Shown: positions 41,979 through 53,169, counted from the stretch's first letter. The stretch: DNA of 64,000 nucleotides from Ilyonectria destructans (GCA_020740775.1 JAHEWK010000028.1:186001-250000); one strand, 5' to 3'. The notes: generated by a model from the sequence alone, not told the origin. Numbers and translations are program-made.

Positions 41979-44496
41979 TAGGGATGCATCGAGGTAAATT
42001 ACCAGGAGGTAAATTACCAAAACCCCTAGGTAAATGACGGTCATAAACCCGAGGTTTATGACGCGTCATTTATCACGTGCTTCCAGTACTATTTGGTGAC
42101 TACGGAACGGCGTCGGTGGAATGATATACGCACAAACAGTCTGGTGTGCATTGGTATTCGTCGGGGATGAGGTACCGATCACACCAAAATCGGCTGTGCG
42201 GGTACAAGAGGTCCATACCCCCGTGCAACGGCTCCATGTTCGTTTCTTCGTCAAAACTCCCAGACTTGCTACTTCAATATGACAGTATTATATTTCTCGA
42301 AAGCCAACTTATTTACATTTCAACGTTAATAAACAGACTCTATCTCTGCGTCCGTGCCTGCATCTACAAAAATGCAGTCCTGGAAGTCGTCCTCGAGCTC
42401 TAAGAGCAACTTCACGTCAGCCGTCTCCCAGGATTGGCCGCTCGGCATTCTCCAAGGTGTCTCTTGGGCTGTCTTAAGTTTTCTCAACACCCGACTATTC
42501 ATATATATAAATATCAATTTATTGGTGCTAGTGACAGTAAGACGATTGCGAATCTTGTTGTGGAGGAAATTGATGGAGGAAAAAGATCTCTCAGAAGGTA
42601 CGGAATTAGCCAAAGCGCCCAGTACTCGTTTGGCCAATGCAGCGAGTGATACATTCATAGAATGAAGATACCGCCAACTGTCAAGGACGTGTTGGTGGTG
42701 CGGAGTGCCCTCGGATGCTGCTCTGTATATGCGACTTCCTGGGCCAAAGAGGTTGCCCTCCCGAGCTCTAAATTGACAAAACTCCCGGAAGATATTGCCG
42801 TATTCCTCAGCGTTGGTGTTGTCCTCAAGAAAGTTGTGTGCTCTTCTGACAATGTCTGTAGTCAACAAATGGTGCTTCAGGTCGGTAGTGGCAGGGTCCA
42901 AAGCAAAGGCCATGTAGTATATGTCGTCCGTTTGCACGTCAAACCGTTGCTTTCGTAATGCCTTCAGTTCTTGGTAGTTTATTAGTGGGTCCTGACCAGC
43001 CTCTTCCAATGCGTCCCATGAAGCCTGAATGGATAGCCAACGTGGAATGACCTCCCCAAGACCCGCGCGGTCGCGTTCTGAGTTGGCTTGGGCATGGCCA
43101 ATCGGCTGAAGAACTTTGAATAACATTTCCAGATTGGCCCAAAATTCGAGATCGTTGATATATGATATCACCTGAGGTAGACTTGACTGTATCACCTGTT
43201 CCTCCTCTTTGACAATTACCGGCTTCATTCCGTTGAGAATAACTGGATCGCATGCGAAAGCTCGAAGGGCGTCTTTGTTGGCAAACACAGATTTAACAGC
43301 AGCAAGTTGTGTTCCCCAGCGTGTGATTGCAGCAGTAATGAACGCCTTGCGCTGCCCGTAGCATTCCTGCTGATGAATGCGAAGCCTTGACAACTGCAAT
43401 TTGGCTTTCTGAAAGAAGGCAATGAGAAAAGTAATCTTCCCAAAGATTGGCATCCACCGCTTCGACTCCACAATGTCTTTAATAAGCAATTAAAGTCCGT
43501 AAGAATCACACAAGATATAAAGGCAGTAGCTGAACTCTGGCAGCGCTTTCATTTCTCAATGAAGCTTTCTCATCGTGCTACATATATCTGTACAGATAGC
43601 ATTCAGCCGCGAGAAATCGTGTCCAAATATTTCAAGAAGAGATGGCTTGATAAGGCTCAAGGTCGTCAATGCCGTATGATCATGATCTTTAGTATCGATT
43701 GTCGTCCAGTAAAATGCAACCGAACTAGGAATTTCAATAGATATATTGATAATTCGGTTGCTTGAGATATCATCTGAGGCATCGAATATGACGTTGAGAT
43801 GCGGGGCCTCGTCCAGAAGAGCCTTGACACGTTGCTGATAGTCCAGGTAGACAGGGTCGAGGAATGAGGCAACTCGATTGCGATCTGGAGGTTTATATGC
43901 CGAATTTAGCATTTGGAATAGTTTCAGTGTCTCAGGCTCTTCATAGAGGGAATAGGGTTTGCCGGAGGTAAAGACTGCGACGGCGGCTTGACGGTCCAAT
44001 GCATCCTTAGATGCTTTGCTAACACTATCCAACTTAGTGTTGATGAGCGGTTGTCGGCTGGGAATGACTTCATGAAGCTGTCGATATGCGGTGCATTGCG
44101 TGTGAAGGTGTCGAAGTTGTTTGGAGGTGTGCTTCGCCATAGTCTTTAAGCAGAGCTTGCATACTACACGGTTCAGCGTAAGGCCCTCTTCCAAAGCCGG
44201 CCGGAAATATTCGTCAATGCCATGAAGTTTAGGACGACCTCCCCGATTGGTCATATTGACTCAGTAATGACCATAAATAGTTGTTGTCGGTGAAGAAATC
44301 TCAACAGCAACATCGGGGGGTGATAAAGCCTCCTCAGGGGTCGCAACAACTCATAGTCGTCCCCCAGCCCAACCCCTTTTGGGTTAGTCACTAAACCCAA
44401 TTAGGAAGGAGGTTTATGACGGTAAATTACCCGTCAGTTGGGGTTTATGACGTCAATTGGTAACTTGGGGTTTATGACGTCAAAAACGCATCCCTA
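41979..44496 (-). mobile_element. complete hAT element (hAT-3) with 8-bp target duplication
   Basis: The 2,518-bp element has terminal inverted repeats TAGGGATGC (41979-41987) and GCATCCCTA (44488-44496). It is flanked on both sides by GTATCAAT (41971-41978 and 44497-44504), the 8-bp duplication expected for hAT. Subterminal regions contain several AGGTAAATTACC and GGTTTATGACG motifs in both orientations. Removing the element and one duplicate restores the hAT-2 reading frame. Confidence 0.92.
42326..44254 (-). pseudogene. hAT-3 transposase with two in-frame stops
   Basis: A single frame of 643 codons (including terminator) with stops only at 43556-43558 (TGA) and 43490-43492 (TAA). The N-terminus has a BED-like zinc finger (VCKLCLKTM...LRHLHTQC). 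The core includes LNVIFDASDD, DICSTMR and, after the stops, TRWGTQLAAVKSVF. The C-terminal dimerisation region is present (RVLGALANSVPSERSFSS, HNKIRNRLTVTSTNKL). Between the stops the sequence stays in frame (EMKALPEFSYCLYILCDSYGL). TGA and TAA are reachable from CGA and CAA by C-to-T change, so this copy was probably silenced by RIP soon after insertion. Confidence 0.88.
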
Positions 44497-44680
44497 GTAT
44501 CAATAGTCTTCTGATGCCACTCTTCAGGCTAGTTCTGAAGAAGATAATACTTCCGCTTCGAGGGATTAAGAAGTATAGCGGCGGCGTATACTGGCGTTAA
44601 CTTAACGAGAGCGTAGTATTTATCAAAGATAAACCTGTTAGATTGGACCATGCACCCGGCGTCAGACCGGGTGGGTCATG

Positions 44681-45277
44681 TGATCAGTTGCCTAGCACTT
44701 TGCCACAAGGCTTAGGAAGCAGCTTCTAGCTGATTCTACACAGCACAGAACAGGCATATAAAGCTTGCTCTGATACCTCAGAATAAGAAGAGAGGAGGAG
44801 AATACACATATGCAATATAATATACACGATTAATATCAGAGTGCTACGCTAGCTTTCCGACATATGTCCTGGTTTGTTTTGCGGCGGCATTGCAGCACCA
44901 TGGAATCAAGCGGGTATTCACGGGATCTGCATCCGCACCACCTATCCACCGCCGTCTCAGCCGTTCCAATGACTGGGAGCAGTGGGAGGTGATCCACGAT
45001 TCCATTGTGTGTTTGCTTAATGAGGAACAACTCATTGCCCAGTTGCGTCTGTGGTCTGGGATGCTTATTGTAATGTCCAAGAGTTGAAACACCCACCCGC
45101 CGGGACCCCAGCCGACTGAGCCTTGATAATCGGGCTTACGAGCTCCTTGGTATTCTCTTGTTGCTCAATGCATGGGTCGAGACCATGATGCCCCAAACAT
45201 TACCATCAATCACCCTGGAGACTCAAGGGACACAGAAGCCCATCGGTGGTAATGTTGTAGCGTTGGTTGTGGAGACC
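44681..45277. other. intergenic, nothing certain
   Basis: Contains GCATATAAAGC (about 44754), a TATA-like site, and short frames on both strands without recognised domains. Confidence 0.35.
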
Positions 45278-45443
45278 TGTGACGGTACAAGGGCACGAAC
45301 GAGGTCGAGTGCGACTTGGGCAAAATGATTGTTTACAAGGAGAGAAAGAGATTCCTAAGGAAAGCTCTGACTTAAGCTATTTACACAATTTCATAAAGTG
45401 AGGCTATCATAAAGTATGAAAGTCACATGATCGTTCCCTCACA
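45278..45443 (+). mobile_element. 166-bp solo LTR, copy 1
   Basis: Begins TGTGACGG and ends CCCTCACA (TG...CA termini) and is flanked by a perfect 5-bp duplication AGACC (45273-45277 and 45444-45448). A second 166-bp copy lies at 62165-62330. No internal retroelement genes are nearby, so it is a solo LTR, or a very small LTR-like element. Confidence 0.85.
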
Positions 45444-45939
45444 AGACCAGCGCAAGGGCACCTCCAACCCCCGAGATCCTACCAAAGACTGACACAAGGT
45501 CTAGGCCGGGTTCGGAAAGGCCTGAATGCCCCATGTGCATCACACCAGACAATTGACTGAAAACCCTTGGTGTGTGCTTCCTGATCACATCCCGCTCCTA
45601 CGCCACAAGTCTATTTCCCCTCACGGCACAAACTTCACAAGCCCAGATTCTGGTGGCTCTCGTGGCGGTCCAGTGTCGCATTCCGGCGATAACAATAGGA
45701 TATCCACGGCGGCCTTTTGGTGGCGGATTCAGCGGCTTAGCGCCACAACGCCGCCAAATCGCGTCCGTGCCCTCAGCGACTGCAAATATTACCCCCTCTC
45801 CACGGCCAGCCGGCCAAATGCAATTCCTACGTAATCGAGGGTCTGCATCTTACGCAATAACCGGGAACCTGCTTAAAGATAGAGATTGTAGATTATCGAT
45901 CAATTAATTAAAACCTCTACAGATGCCATTGATCTCTCT
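45444..45939. other. intergenic, nothing recognised
   Basis: No gene recognised; 3' flank of the Crypton gene. Confidence 0.4.
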
Positions 45940-48249
45940 TCACTTCTTCGTCTTCTGTATAGTTAGCCGGGCCTTTCTATTAGCTCGGAGGAACTTGCAG
46001 AGCTGGTCAATTGAGTAGCCCATCTGCTGCTGCTGCAGGCTTATAGCGTGCATCGCAGCCTCCTCGCTTATACGCCGAGCCTGTGCTATACGGCGAATCT
46101 CCTTAATAATCTCAAGCCGTAGAGAGTACCACTGCACCTCGCTCTGCTGGCCCGCCCGCCAGCGGCTTCCCCAGCGGCTATCGAGAGTAGCAATAGCTTG
46201 TTGGCCTCGTAGCCCGACTGTCCACTCTCTCCATAAGTCCCTAACTGTCTTAACCTCCCGGCACATACGATGCTGTGGCGGTCTTTCCAGTCCTGGGGTT
46301 ACTGAGCGGCTGTTGCTGCTATTGCTCGAGCAAGCTGTTGTATACTGGCGCTGGGCCTCTTTAGCAGCGGCAGCTGTAAGTGCTGGCGCTGGCGCTGGCG
46401 GCGGCGCTGGTGCTAGTTGTAGCTGCAGGAGGCTAGGGGTAGCAGCTGTCTTAAGCTGAAAGGTAACGCCAGTTGAGAAGAGCGACTGGAGCTGCAAGGT
46501 CTGCTCCCTGACTCCCTGAAGCTCAGCTTGTAAGTCAGCTCTTAGATCCGCCCCGAGGTCGGCCCGTAGCCTAGTAATCCTCGTATCGTTGCGGGCATCG
46601 ACGGACTGGAGGTAGTCTGCAAGAGCTGGAACAGCCTGAGCTAGTAGGGCTAGCTGGCTTGGCCTCTCGCCCTCTTCTTATACGAGGGCTGATACCTCTT
46701 ATGCGAACTGCAAGTAGGCCTCATGCTGAAAGACCGGGTGGTTCCAAACTGGACTATCTGGGAACTGCTTAATCAGGAAGACTGAGTCTTATAGGATAAC
46801 CTCGCGTAGGTACGAGAGCAGATTCGTAAGCCCCATAGCCGCAAGATCGTTAATCTGATCAGGAGTAGGACCGAACTGGCCCTTCCAACGGTTAAGGTTG
46901 GGCTAGATTATAGAGAGGAGGGTATCCGGCGGCACGATACTAGCACGGCGTATCTCGAAGCACCCCTTCTGGGGTAGATGCCCGGCCATTGTACGCATGA
47001 ACTTGCGAGGCAGAGAGTTCAGGTAGCAGCCGATCATCTGCTCCTGGTTCCAGCGGCCGGCGCGGCGAATCTAGTCCTCACTGATCCCCTTAAGCTCGGC
47101 TGTTTTCGCCCCCGAGCTCCGGCCAACATGCGTCTTCTTCCTCGAGGCGATGCCGGCATATACAAACGCCTTGACAACCCAGTCCCGCTGCGAGTTATAC
47201 GAGAGGGCAGCTGTATGGTCACCCCCACTCCCGCTCCCTTTGATCAGCCGGGTATCATACCACGCAGACCGCTGGCTAAGGTCTAGAAACGGCTCATCGG
47301 CGGCTATATCCCACTGGTAGAGGAGGTAGAACGCAAGGCCGCCCAGCATGCAGATAACCGGGTTCTTGTTCCGGAGGGCCCCGGCTGTCTCGAGGCGGCC
47401 GTGCTGGTTCTGTTTCCCAGCCCGCGTTGTGAAGATCAGGGGCATACAGCAGGTCGGGCCCTCCTCCTCGAACTCGAAGGTAAAGAGATCCGAGATCTCG
47501 GCTGCGCAGCGGTCGCCACCCCGGGTTAGCATGTAGTGCCCGAGCAGCAGATCCACAAGAGTCCGTAGGTGACACTCAGCAGCAGTGCCGCTATACGCCC
47601 AGAGCTCGTAGCAGACGCATTCGAATTCCTGCTCCGTATATCCATCGAGGAGGGTATCGCGACCCTTATCGGTGTAGCTAGCCTTATCCTGCTGCGCATC
47701 CCGGCGCTGGAGGGACTTGAGGTACTCCCGAACGTTATCCTCCCGGGGCGAAGGGTGGGTATTCATCCCAAGCGCTTTCTGCATACGATATAGATCGGTA
47801 ATAGCAGTCATATAGCTGCGGACTGATCGCCAGGCAAGCCGCGTAGCCTCCTGCGGAGTATCCTCAGCCGCCTTGTAGCTCTTGGCCCTGAGGGGCCGGT
47901 CCGCGACCTCCTCAACGAGGAAGAGGAGGAGCTTGTCTTCTGTGACGGTATCTGCATCCTGATACTGCTTGCGCTCGCAGAAGTCCCTGAACTCCTTCTG
48001 CTTCGGCTCATACGCGGCCAGTGTATTTCTCGGCCTCACGTCCTGGATTATCGAGAGGATATGCTGTGCGTTAGCACGTAGCTCAGCGTTATTGCGCGCG
48101 TTAAGCCCGACGCGACCGTGGTGCCTGGTGCCGGCTGCAGCGGCCCCGGCAGCAGCCCCAGTCGCAGTAGTCGTTGCAGTGCTGGTCCTGACGGTTATAG
48201 AGTCAGCTACAGCCGCCGCCTTCTTCTTCCCAGCCTGTCTCCTCGTCAT
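45940..48249 (-). pseudogene. Crypton tyrosine recombinase (Ndc10-II/GCR1_C-like), five RIP-type stops
   Basis: One collinear frame of 770 codons. It has an Ala/Thr-rich N-terminus, a SAM-like helical region (NTLAAYEPKQKEFRDFCERK), then the recombinase domain: LTRGGDRCAAEISDLF (probable first catalytic Arg), KKTHVGRSSGA (His374, Arg377), AGRWN (Trp400) and GCYLNSLPRKF (Tyr409). A GCR1_C-like DNA-binding end follows (REVKTVRDLWREWTVG and the helical tail to 45943). Stops: 47071-47073 TAG, 46903-46905 TAG, 46789-46791 TAA, 46699-46701 TAA and 46678-46680 TAA. Each is one C-to-T or G-to-A step from CAG, TGG or CAA at a fitting residue. The first stop removes the nucleophile Tyr, so the largest open piece (47071-48249) cannot recombine DNA. 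Cryptons lack TIRs, so ends are not defined. Confidence 0.87.
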
Positions 48250-49177
48250 AGTCGGATATCAATTAAAGAGGCAGCAGCTGATCCGATCGATCGGATACGA
48301 GGTCATTAGAGAAAATAGGCCAGCCTAGACGGGCCTGGGGGTCTGCAGGGAGAGATATATAAATAATTTTCAGGGCCGGCCAGGCCTTCCAGCGCCAGAT
48401 CAGCAGGACCGGGGCAGCTGGGGGGGCCCCGGAGGCGCTGGAGGGCGCTGGAGGCCCCTGGAGCTTCCCGAAGTTATAGGGGCCGATCAGCGAGGGGGGC
48501 ATGGAGATTCGCGTATATCCACGGCCATCCGGGGTGGCCAGCCCGGGGGCCGCATGTGGATATACCGGGATACCATTGGCCCGGCGCCGCAGGCGGCGGG
48601 GGCCCTGGATCAGCCGGTCGGCGCCACGCGCCGCCGCTGGGGTTGGCGTGAATCAGCGACGGCTCAGCGGTGCCGTGGATACCACTTGATAGCTCGTGGG
48701 TGCTGCCATATGCTGCCATATTTGAACATCCCGTCTCCCTCGATCGGTTCGCGCTCTGCTTCAATCTTTGGACTCTTAGTTCTCGTCGTTGAAGGATTCT
48801 GTCACCATTTTCTTCTTGTACGCTTAGGGTCACCAGACCCATATTCTGCTAATACCATCTCATCTGTCGAGCCACCTTTTAGCCTTGCCTTGCCTGGCTG
48901 TCCTATCTCTTTTTGCCGTCGACCCACAAGCTCTCGACCAGCCAGGAGAGCTTCTGAAAGCCTGATTTTTGTGGTTTCAAAAGCCACCTATTTTACCGGG
49001 CCGTACAGATCCCAAGGCGAAGATATCCCTCCAGGCTGCCCATCGCTACCTGTGGACTCGGGTCACCGATGGCCACATTCGTACAGCCGCCATGCTCTCC
49101 CTCTATGGGAGATCTTGGGTTCGTGCCCCTAAATTTAATAACTGCCACACTCTACTGACGATTCCTCGTCCAGTCGG
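48250..49177. other. intergenic, GC-rich near the Crypton 5' side
   Basis: From about 48320 to 48660 the DNA is unusually GC-rich with GGAGGCGCTGGAGGGCGCTGG repeats (core unit GGCGCTGGAG) and is probably the Crypton leader. The rest is the promoter region of the bZIP gene. No other gene recognised. Confidence 0.45.
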
Positions 49178-50251
49178 ATGAGTACTGCTTCCCCGATGTC
49201 TGCAAACATTATGTCATACCGGGCCACGCCAAATAAATTAACCGACAGTTCGTTCCTCAACGAAGCAATTGATACGTCCCTGGTCTCGATAGCATGGGGC
49301 CTTGATATTTCAGAACTGCAGCCCCATTACAGCGCCGCACTGGCCCTGCCCACAGAGTCAAAGGCACTCGGGGACGGTGGAACCTTGCAAGACATATTGC
49401 CGAGCGCCGAGGGCGACGATAAACCGGCCAAATGGCTTCGCAACCGGAGACGATCGCGACGAGGTTCGGCGCCTTCGGAAACCAGCGCAACTGCGTTGGT
49501 TGCAGAGTCGCCTAAGCTAAGAAAACACGGTCGGAAACTCAAGAAACCGTCCAAAGGATCGGATCCAACAGGGCAGCAGGAGGAGCTCGATGATGACGAT
49601 CTTCCCAAGAATCCCCGCCGAAGACGCATCCTCGAAAGTAACCGAATCGCTGCCACCAAATGTCGTCTCCGCAAACGTGACGAAGCTTCAGCCCTTGCTT
49701 CCCGGGAACGAGCCATGGAAGACCAGAACCGCTACCTCTGTTCGTGTTTTGACTCCCTGACTACCGAAATTTACTATCTAAAGACGGAATTGTTACGGCA
49801 CACCGACTGCAACTGCGTTCTCATCCAAGCATACATTGCCAACGAGGCAAGGAAGTCCGTGGACGGCTTGCTTGCTTCTTCTTCAGCTTTGAATGCCTAT
49901 GGCGGCGCTATGAGTCCTGAATGTATAGACTCAAACCGCACCAGCACTATCGGCTCTTCGAATGCTCAAAGCCCTGGGGCGGTTAACATCTCGCCGACCT
50001 GGACGACTCCCTTTCATCAAGGGCCGAGGGCTTCAGGGGTTGGTGATGGCATACTCGACATGAGTTTAGAACCGCTCCTAAAAGCTCACATACCGTATAA
50101 TTCGATGGCGCCTGTCCAGGCTATTCCGGGTGTGCCTCTCGCTGGATGTGTTCCGGGGCTATATATGAGTACAGGGCTACAACAGCCAGCGGATGAGATG
50201 GTTTGGGACTCCAACTGGAGTTTCGATTACGCCGACCACGTCGTATCATAA
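49178..50251 (+). CDS. bZIP transcription factor, copy 2
   Basis: Intact 357-aa intronless frame. The bZIP domain is at about residues 148-205: basic region RRRILESNRIAATKCRLRKR has the N-x2-A-A-x2-C-R form found in ATF/CREB- and Fos-like factors. After a zipper-like helix comes ELLRHTDCNCVLIQAYIANE, a family-specific Cys-containing extension, then a Ser/Pro-rich C-terminus. An acidic patch (EELDDDDLPK) precedes the basic region. The bZIP core is very close to the copy at 62449-63648. Expected to be a nuclear dimeric DNA-binding protein; the two Cys could in principle be redox-sensitive, but this is speculative. Confidence 0.88.
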   Translation: MSTASPMSANIMSYRATPNKLTDSSFLNEAIDTSLVSIAWGLDISELQPHYSAALALPTESKALGDGGTLQDILPSAEGDDKPAKWLRNRRRSRRGSAPSETSATALVAESPKLRKHGRKLKKPSKGSDPTGQQEELDDDDLPKNPRRRRILESNRIAATKCRLRKRDEASALASRERAMEDQNRYLCSCFDSLTTEIYYLKTELLRHTDCNCVLIQAYIANEARKSVDGLLASSSALNAYGGAMSPECIDSNRTSTIGSSNAQSPGAVNISPTWTTPFHQGPRASGVGDGILDMSLEPLLKAHIPYNSMAPVQAIPGVPLAGCVPGLYMSTGLQQPADEMVWDSNWSFDYADHVVS

Positions 50252-51269
50252 TACTGTTGGGACGAGGAAAGAAAAAAAAGTGTGCACTGGTAGAATTAAT
50301 TTGCCGGCCTGGAATGTCTTCATCGATCGATGAGGCTCGCAATGCTTCTTCTGGCTACTCGTCATTTCGCGATGCCCAGAAAGACGAGAAGGTGTTCAGG
50401 GTTGTGGCAGACGTGCGCGGCAGGCTTGCCAGATCTTGGTGGAGTCATATAGGTGAGCCAGTTCGCGAGGACGGTAGCTCGTTAGGCACACCGTGTCTCC
50501 GGTTTCTTTGCTCGTCGCGCACACGAAGCTTGTCGGTTAGCCATGCCGCAAGGAAATGAGGGAGTCAGAAACTCACACTTTGCAAGCTGTTTTGGCGTCT
50601 TCGCCGTGGCCCCCTCACAAGATTACGCCTGCGCATCATCCCGCCGTGTCTCAAGAAATTTTGCTTCACCTCACTCTTTAGAGCCATGTTTTTGTCAAAT
50701 TTAATCGCAAAGGTTCAATCTATCTGTGTTCTCGTTTCTACCAGGCGGGTCGCTCCTCTGGGAAGCGATTCCCGAGATGTACATGAAAAATTCTTCCGAA
50801 GTGCTGAGGCCCTTTTGCGCCGAGCGTTTTAAAATCAAGTGGATCATTGTGTGAGGATCTCTGTCCATTTCTTATTTTTTTTTTCAACAACGCTGGTGTA
50901 GGTACCTTGGAAATATAAAATAAATATCCGTCAACTTAGAAATGTTCCTTCCAGAAGCGGAACTCAACCTCATTGACTGTTGCAGTCTTGAAGCCCCAGG
51001 AGAGTTCGGTTCGCAGCCCTCCCGAGCACCTGGGCGGCATGAAGTTTGGGTCTTTGCAGATCACAAATGGGGCACCGGGTCAGACTCCGGGACCCGAAAA
51101 TGGCAACGAGACCAATCCAGGCGGCCAACTTCAGAGAGCTGACGTCATTCTGACCCCAAAATTCACCATGATGGCACTTCCAAATCGGTGAAGAGGGGTA
51201 TGACGGCCTCATCGTTGTCAAATTGTGAGGCCGGCAGGGCCGCCTGTATACTAGGTATACGGGAGACAT
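50252..51269. other. intergenic, nothing certain
   Basis: Contains poly-T near 50874-50883. A continuation of the zinc-finger locus frame reaches about 50970 on the minus strand, without domains. Confidence 0.4.
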
Positions 51270-51677
51270 ACCGCTCGTATGCGTTAGTTCATGTTGCTTG
51301 AGGTAGTCTTTGTCCGCAAAGGAATTATCACAATTCTTGCACTGGTAGGGTTTTTCTTCCTTGTCAGCTATGTAAACGCCGGAGGCAATACGGAAAACCT
51401 ACCACCCGTATGAGTTAGGTGATGTGTCTCGAGACGGCCTTTTCTCGAAAAGGATTTAACACACAGCGTACATTTCCATGGTTTCTCTTCCTTGTTGTCG
51501 GCGATGGAAGCAAACAGAGAGTGAATAGCATGCGTACCGTTTAAGTCTTCGATCATGACGCTGCAGTTCTGTGTTTCGGCCGAACGACTTGTCGCAGTTG
51601 GATTTGCGACACAGAAACTTTTTTTTCATGATGAGAGTGTGTTTGGGAGAGTAGTGGTGGTAAGCGGTGCGATTCAC
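51270..51677 (-). pseudogene. C2H2 zinc-finger gene, possibly broken
   Basis: Three finger-like units occur in order on the minus strand, each in its own exon-like block: FLCRKSNCDKSFGRNTELQRH (51677 side; printed at 20: LCRKSNCDKSFGRNTELQRH), PWKCTLCVKSFSRKGRLETH, and PYQCKNCDNSFADKDYLKQH. Each of the last two follows an EEKP linker. Intron-like GT...AG segments of 40-50 nt separate them (e.g. 51491-51537), but the first join is out of frame by one base, and the first finger lacks its second His at the expected place. Either the splice sites differ from my guess or the gene is broken. It could encode a small DNA-binding protein. Confidence 0.5.
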
Positions 51678-52159
51678 GGCGAGCGCGGCATGATGGCTGT
51701 TGATGCTCCTGAGAGATCACTTTACAATCAACGCTGGGATCGAACCTTCATAATAATGGCAATCCAGAGTTGGGACCAAGCGCCGGAGTGCGGATTGCGC
51801 GGCCAATCAAGTGGGGATGCGCTTCCAGGCTAGCATAGTGCTGTGGGGGGAGTTGGCCAGGTACACATTACACTGTTCTCGGACGGTGTGATGGACCTGT
51901 ACCATCCAATGCCACCCAGCACCCAGCACATCGATATCAACCCCTGACCCTGCCTCGCGCCTCAGCGCCCTGAGCCCAGAATCCCTCCCTGATGGTCACC
52001 CGGTCAGACACCTTCCTCGTATCTTTCTGCGGACTCCAGGACACCAACCTTTTCTCTCTGGCTCTCTCGCACTCTCACTATGCATTGAATACTACTTCTC
52101 TTGCCCACGCACACCAAGCTTCACCTTCGACGAGCGATCACGAACTCGGCCTCGCATCT
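51678..52159. other. intergenic, nothing recognised
   Basis: No gene recognised up to the left end of hAT-4. Confidence 0.4.
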
Positions 52160-52301
52160 CAGTGTGGCTAACAATCAATCAAGTTCAATTTTGGCCCTCA
52201 AACTCGATTGATTGAACCTATCTCAGCTCGATTGAAGCTTGACTTGACTAATCAGCGACCTCGATTGACAACTTGTCAAGTACTTGATGTACTATGCCTA
52301 A

Positions 52302-52930
52302 TCAGGTAATTTTGTATAGACCTCTTGGTGTGGCAATCCCGCACAAGATCTTTGAAGTAATCCAGTTCTTCTGTATCATCTCAGCTTCAACTGTGTCATC
52401 GCTGAGGCCGTTGCGCTTGCCGGTGATGAGCTCACTACCGTCAGAGAATACGCGCTCTGGCTCTGTGCTCATCGCTGGCGTGCTGAAGATGTTAAGAGCA
52501 AGTTTGCTGAGAATAGGCCATGCATGGCGTCGGTCCACCCACCACGCCAGAGGATTCTTAACGCTCATGTCATCCTTCGACGGCACCTACTTTATCCAGA
52601 CCTCCCACTCAGTCTCCACCTTCCTCCTCTTGCCACGGCGTGGTCGATCTGTTGTATGGCCCCAAGCATCATATTCGTCATCAATCGTCGGTGAGGAAGA
52701 AGGAGAAGAGGTCTCGCCTTGGTTGACGTGCTCAGTGGCCACCGTGACTGCAGCGAAACGATCGTAATATACACTGAGCTCCTTCTCTGCTGTCTTTATC
52801 CAATCCTCTCGCTTCCACCACTTCTCCTTGAATCCACGAGACCTTTACTCGTCTGCCCACGCTCCTCTTGTCCCGTATGCGATACTGTATACCCTTGAGA
52901 ATCGTGCCATCGAGCCGCCGAAGCACTCCC
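52302..52930 (-). pseudogene. hAT-4 transposase C-terminal remnant
   Basis: The minus-strand frame reads FKEKWWKREDWIKTAEKEL, SVYYDRFAAVTVATEH, DDEYDAWGHTTDRPRRGKR, VETEWEVWIK*VPSKDDMS, NPLAWWVDRRHAWPILSKLA and FSTPAMSTEPERVFSDGSE, the linker and dimerisation region of a hAT transposase. Stops are at 52587-52589 (TAG) and near the start of the readable part. It differs clearly in sequence from hAT-1, -2 and -3, so four hAT lineages are present. Confidence 0.8.
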
Positions 52931-53169
52931 TAGTCAATTGGGAACGAGAGAGTGTGTGGAGGGCAGGTAGATCGATGGAGAGGTTGCTCTTCATCTGACG
53001 TTTGCTCGGTCGACGATATCGGCTCGTTTAGATAGGTAGATTGCCTCGAAGAAGACATCGAAGATAAGCTTCGAGTACTTGATGGCCGACTTTGGCCCCA
53101 GAACGCGTGTAGCGACATAATAACGCGTCGATTCGACACGTTGTTGATAGATATTTGATGGAGTAGGAG

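Larger units (their letters stand above)
41440..44680 (-). pseudogene. hAT transposase remnant (hAT-2), interrupted by hAT-3
   Basis: The two halves lie at 44505-44680 and 41440-41978. Read across the hAT-3 insertion, one frame runs through: FIFDKYYALVKLTPVYAAAI, YYLLQN*PEEWHQKTIDTAY, SIWQKEYTHLP, TPLQ*WLVPEQHQYYPHLHR, SSAEPE*QFSGARRTQSW and RLRLSPENLQRLECMDNWF. These are the C-terminal core and dimerisation region of a hAT transposase. Stops sit where Trp or another C/G-containing codon is expected (QNWP, WW), fitting RIP. The N-terminal half is missing beyond about 44680. Confidence 0.75.

Noticed and set aside
44636..44870. Possible LTR starting TGTTAGATTGG with a TATA-like box
   Set aside because: No matching CTAACA end, no target duplication and no second copy; the first bases are readable as hAT-2 coding sequence.
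44836..45096. 86-aa minus and 65-aa plus frames, the latter vaguely like a Clr5 domain start (DWEQWEVI)
   Set aside because: Too short and the later Clr5 positions do not match.
25000..48300. Starship captain (DUF3435-type tyrosine recombinase)
   Set aside because: The Crypton and the 823-aa protein show recombinase-like residues, but neither resembles DUF3435 proteins by eye, and no captain-like gene was found at a block end.
47969..48328. Plus-strand 119-aa frame inside the Crypton
   Set aside because: Complement of the Ala/Thr-rich N-terminus of the recombinase; a shadow.
51720..51800. Possible tRNA on the minus strand because of a B-box-like GGTTCGATCCC
   Set aside because: The T-arm stem does not pair and no acceptor stem or A box fits around it.
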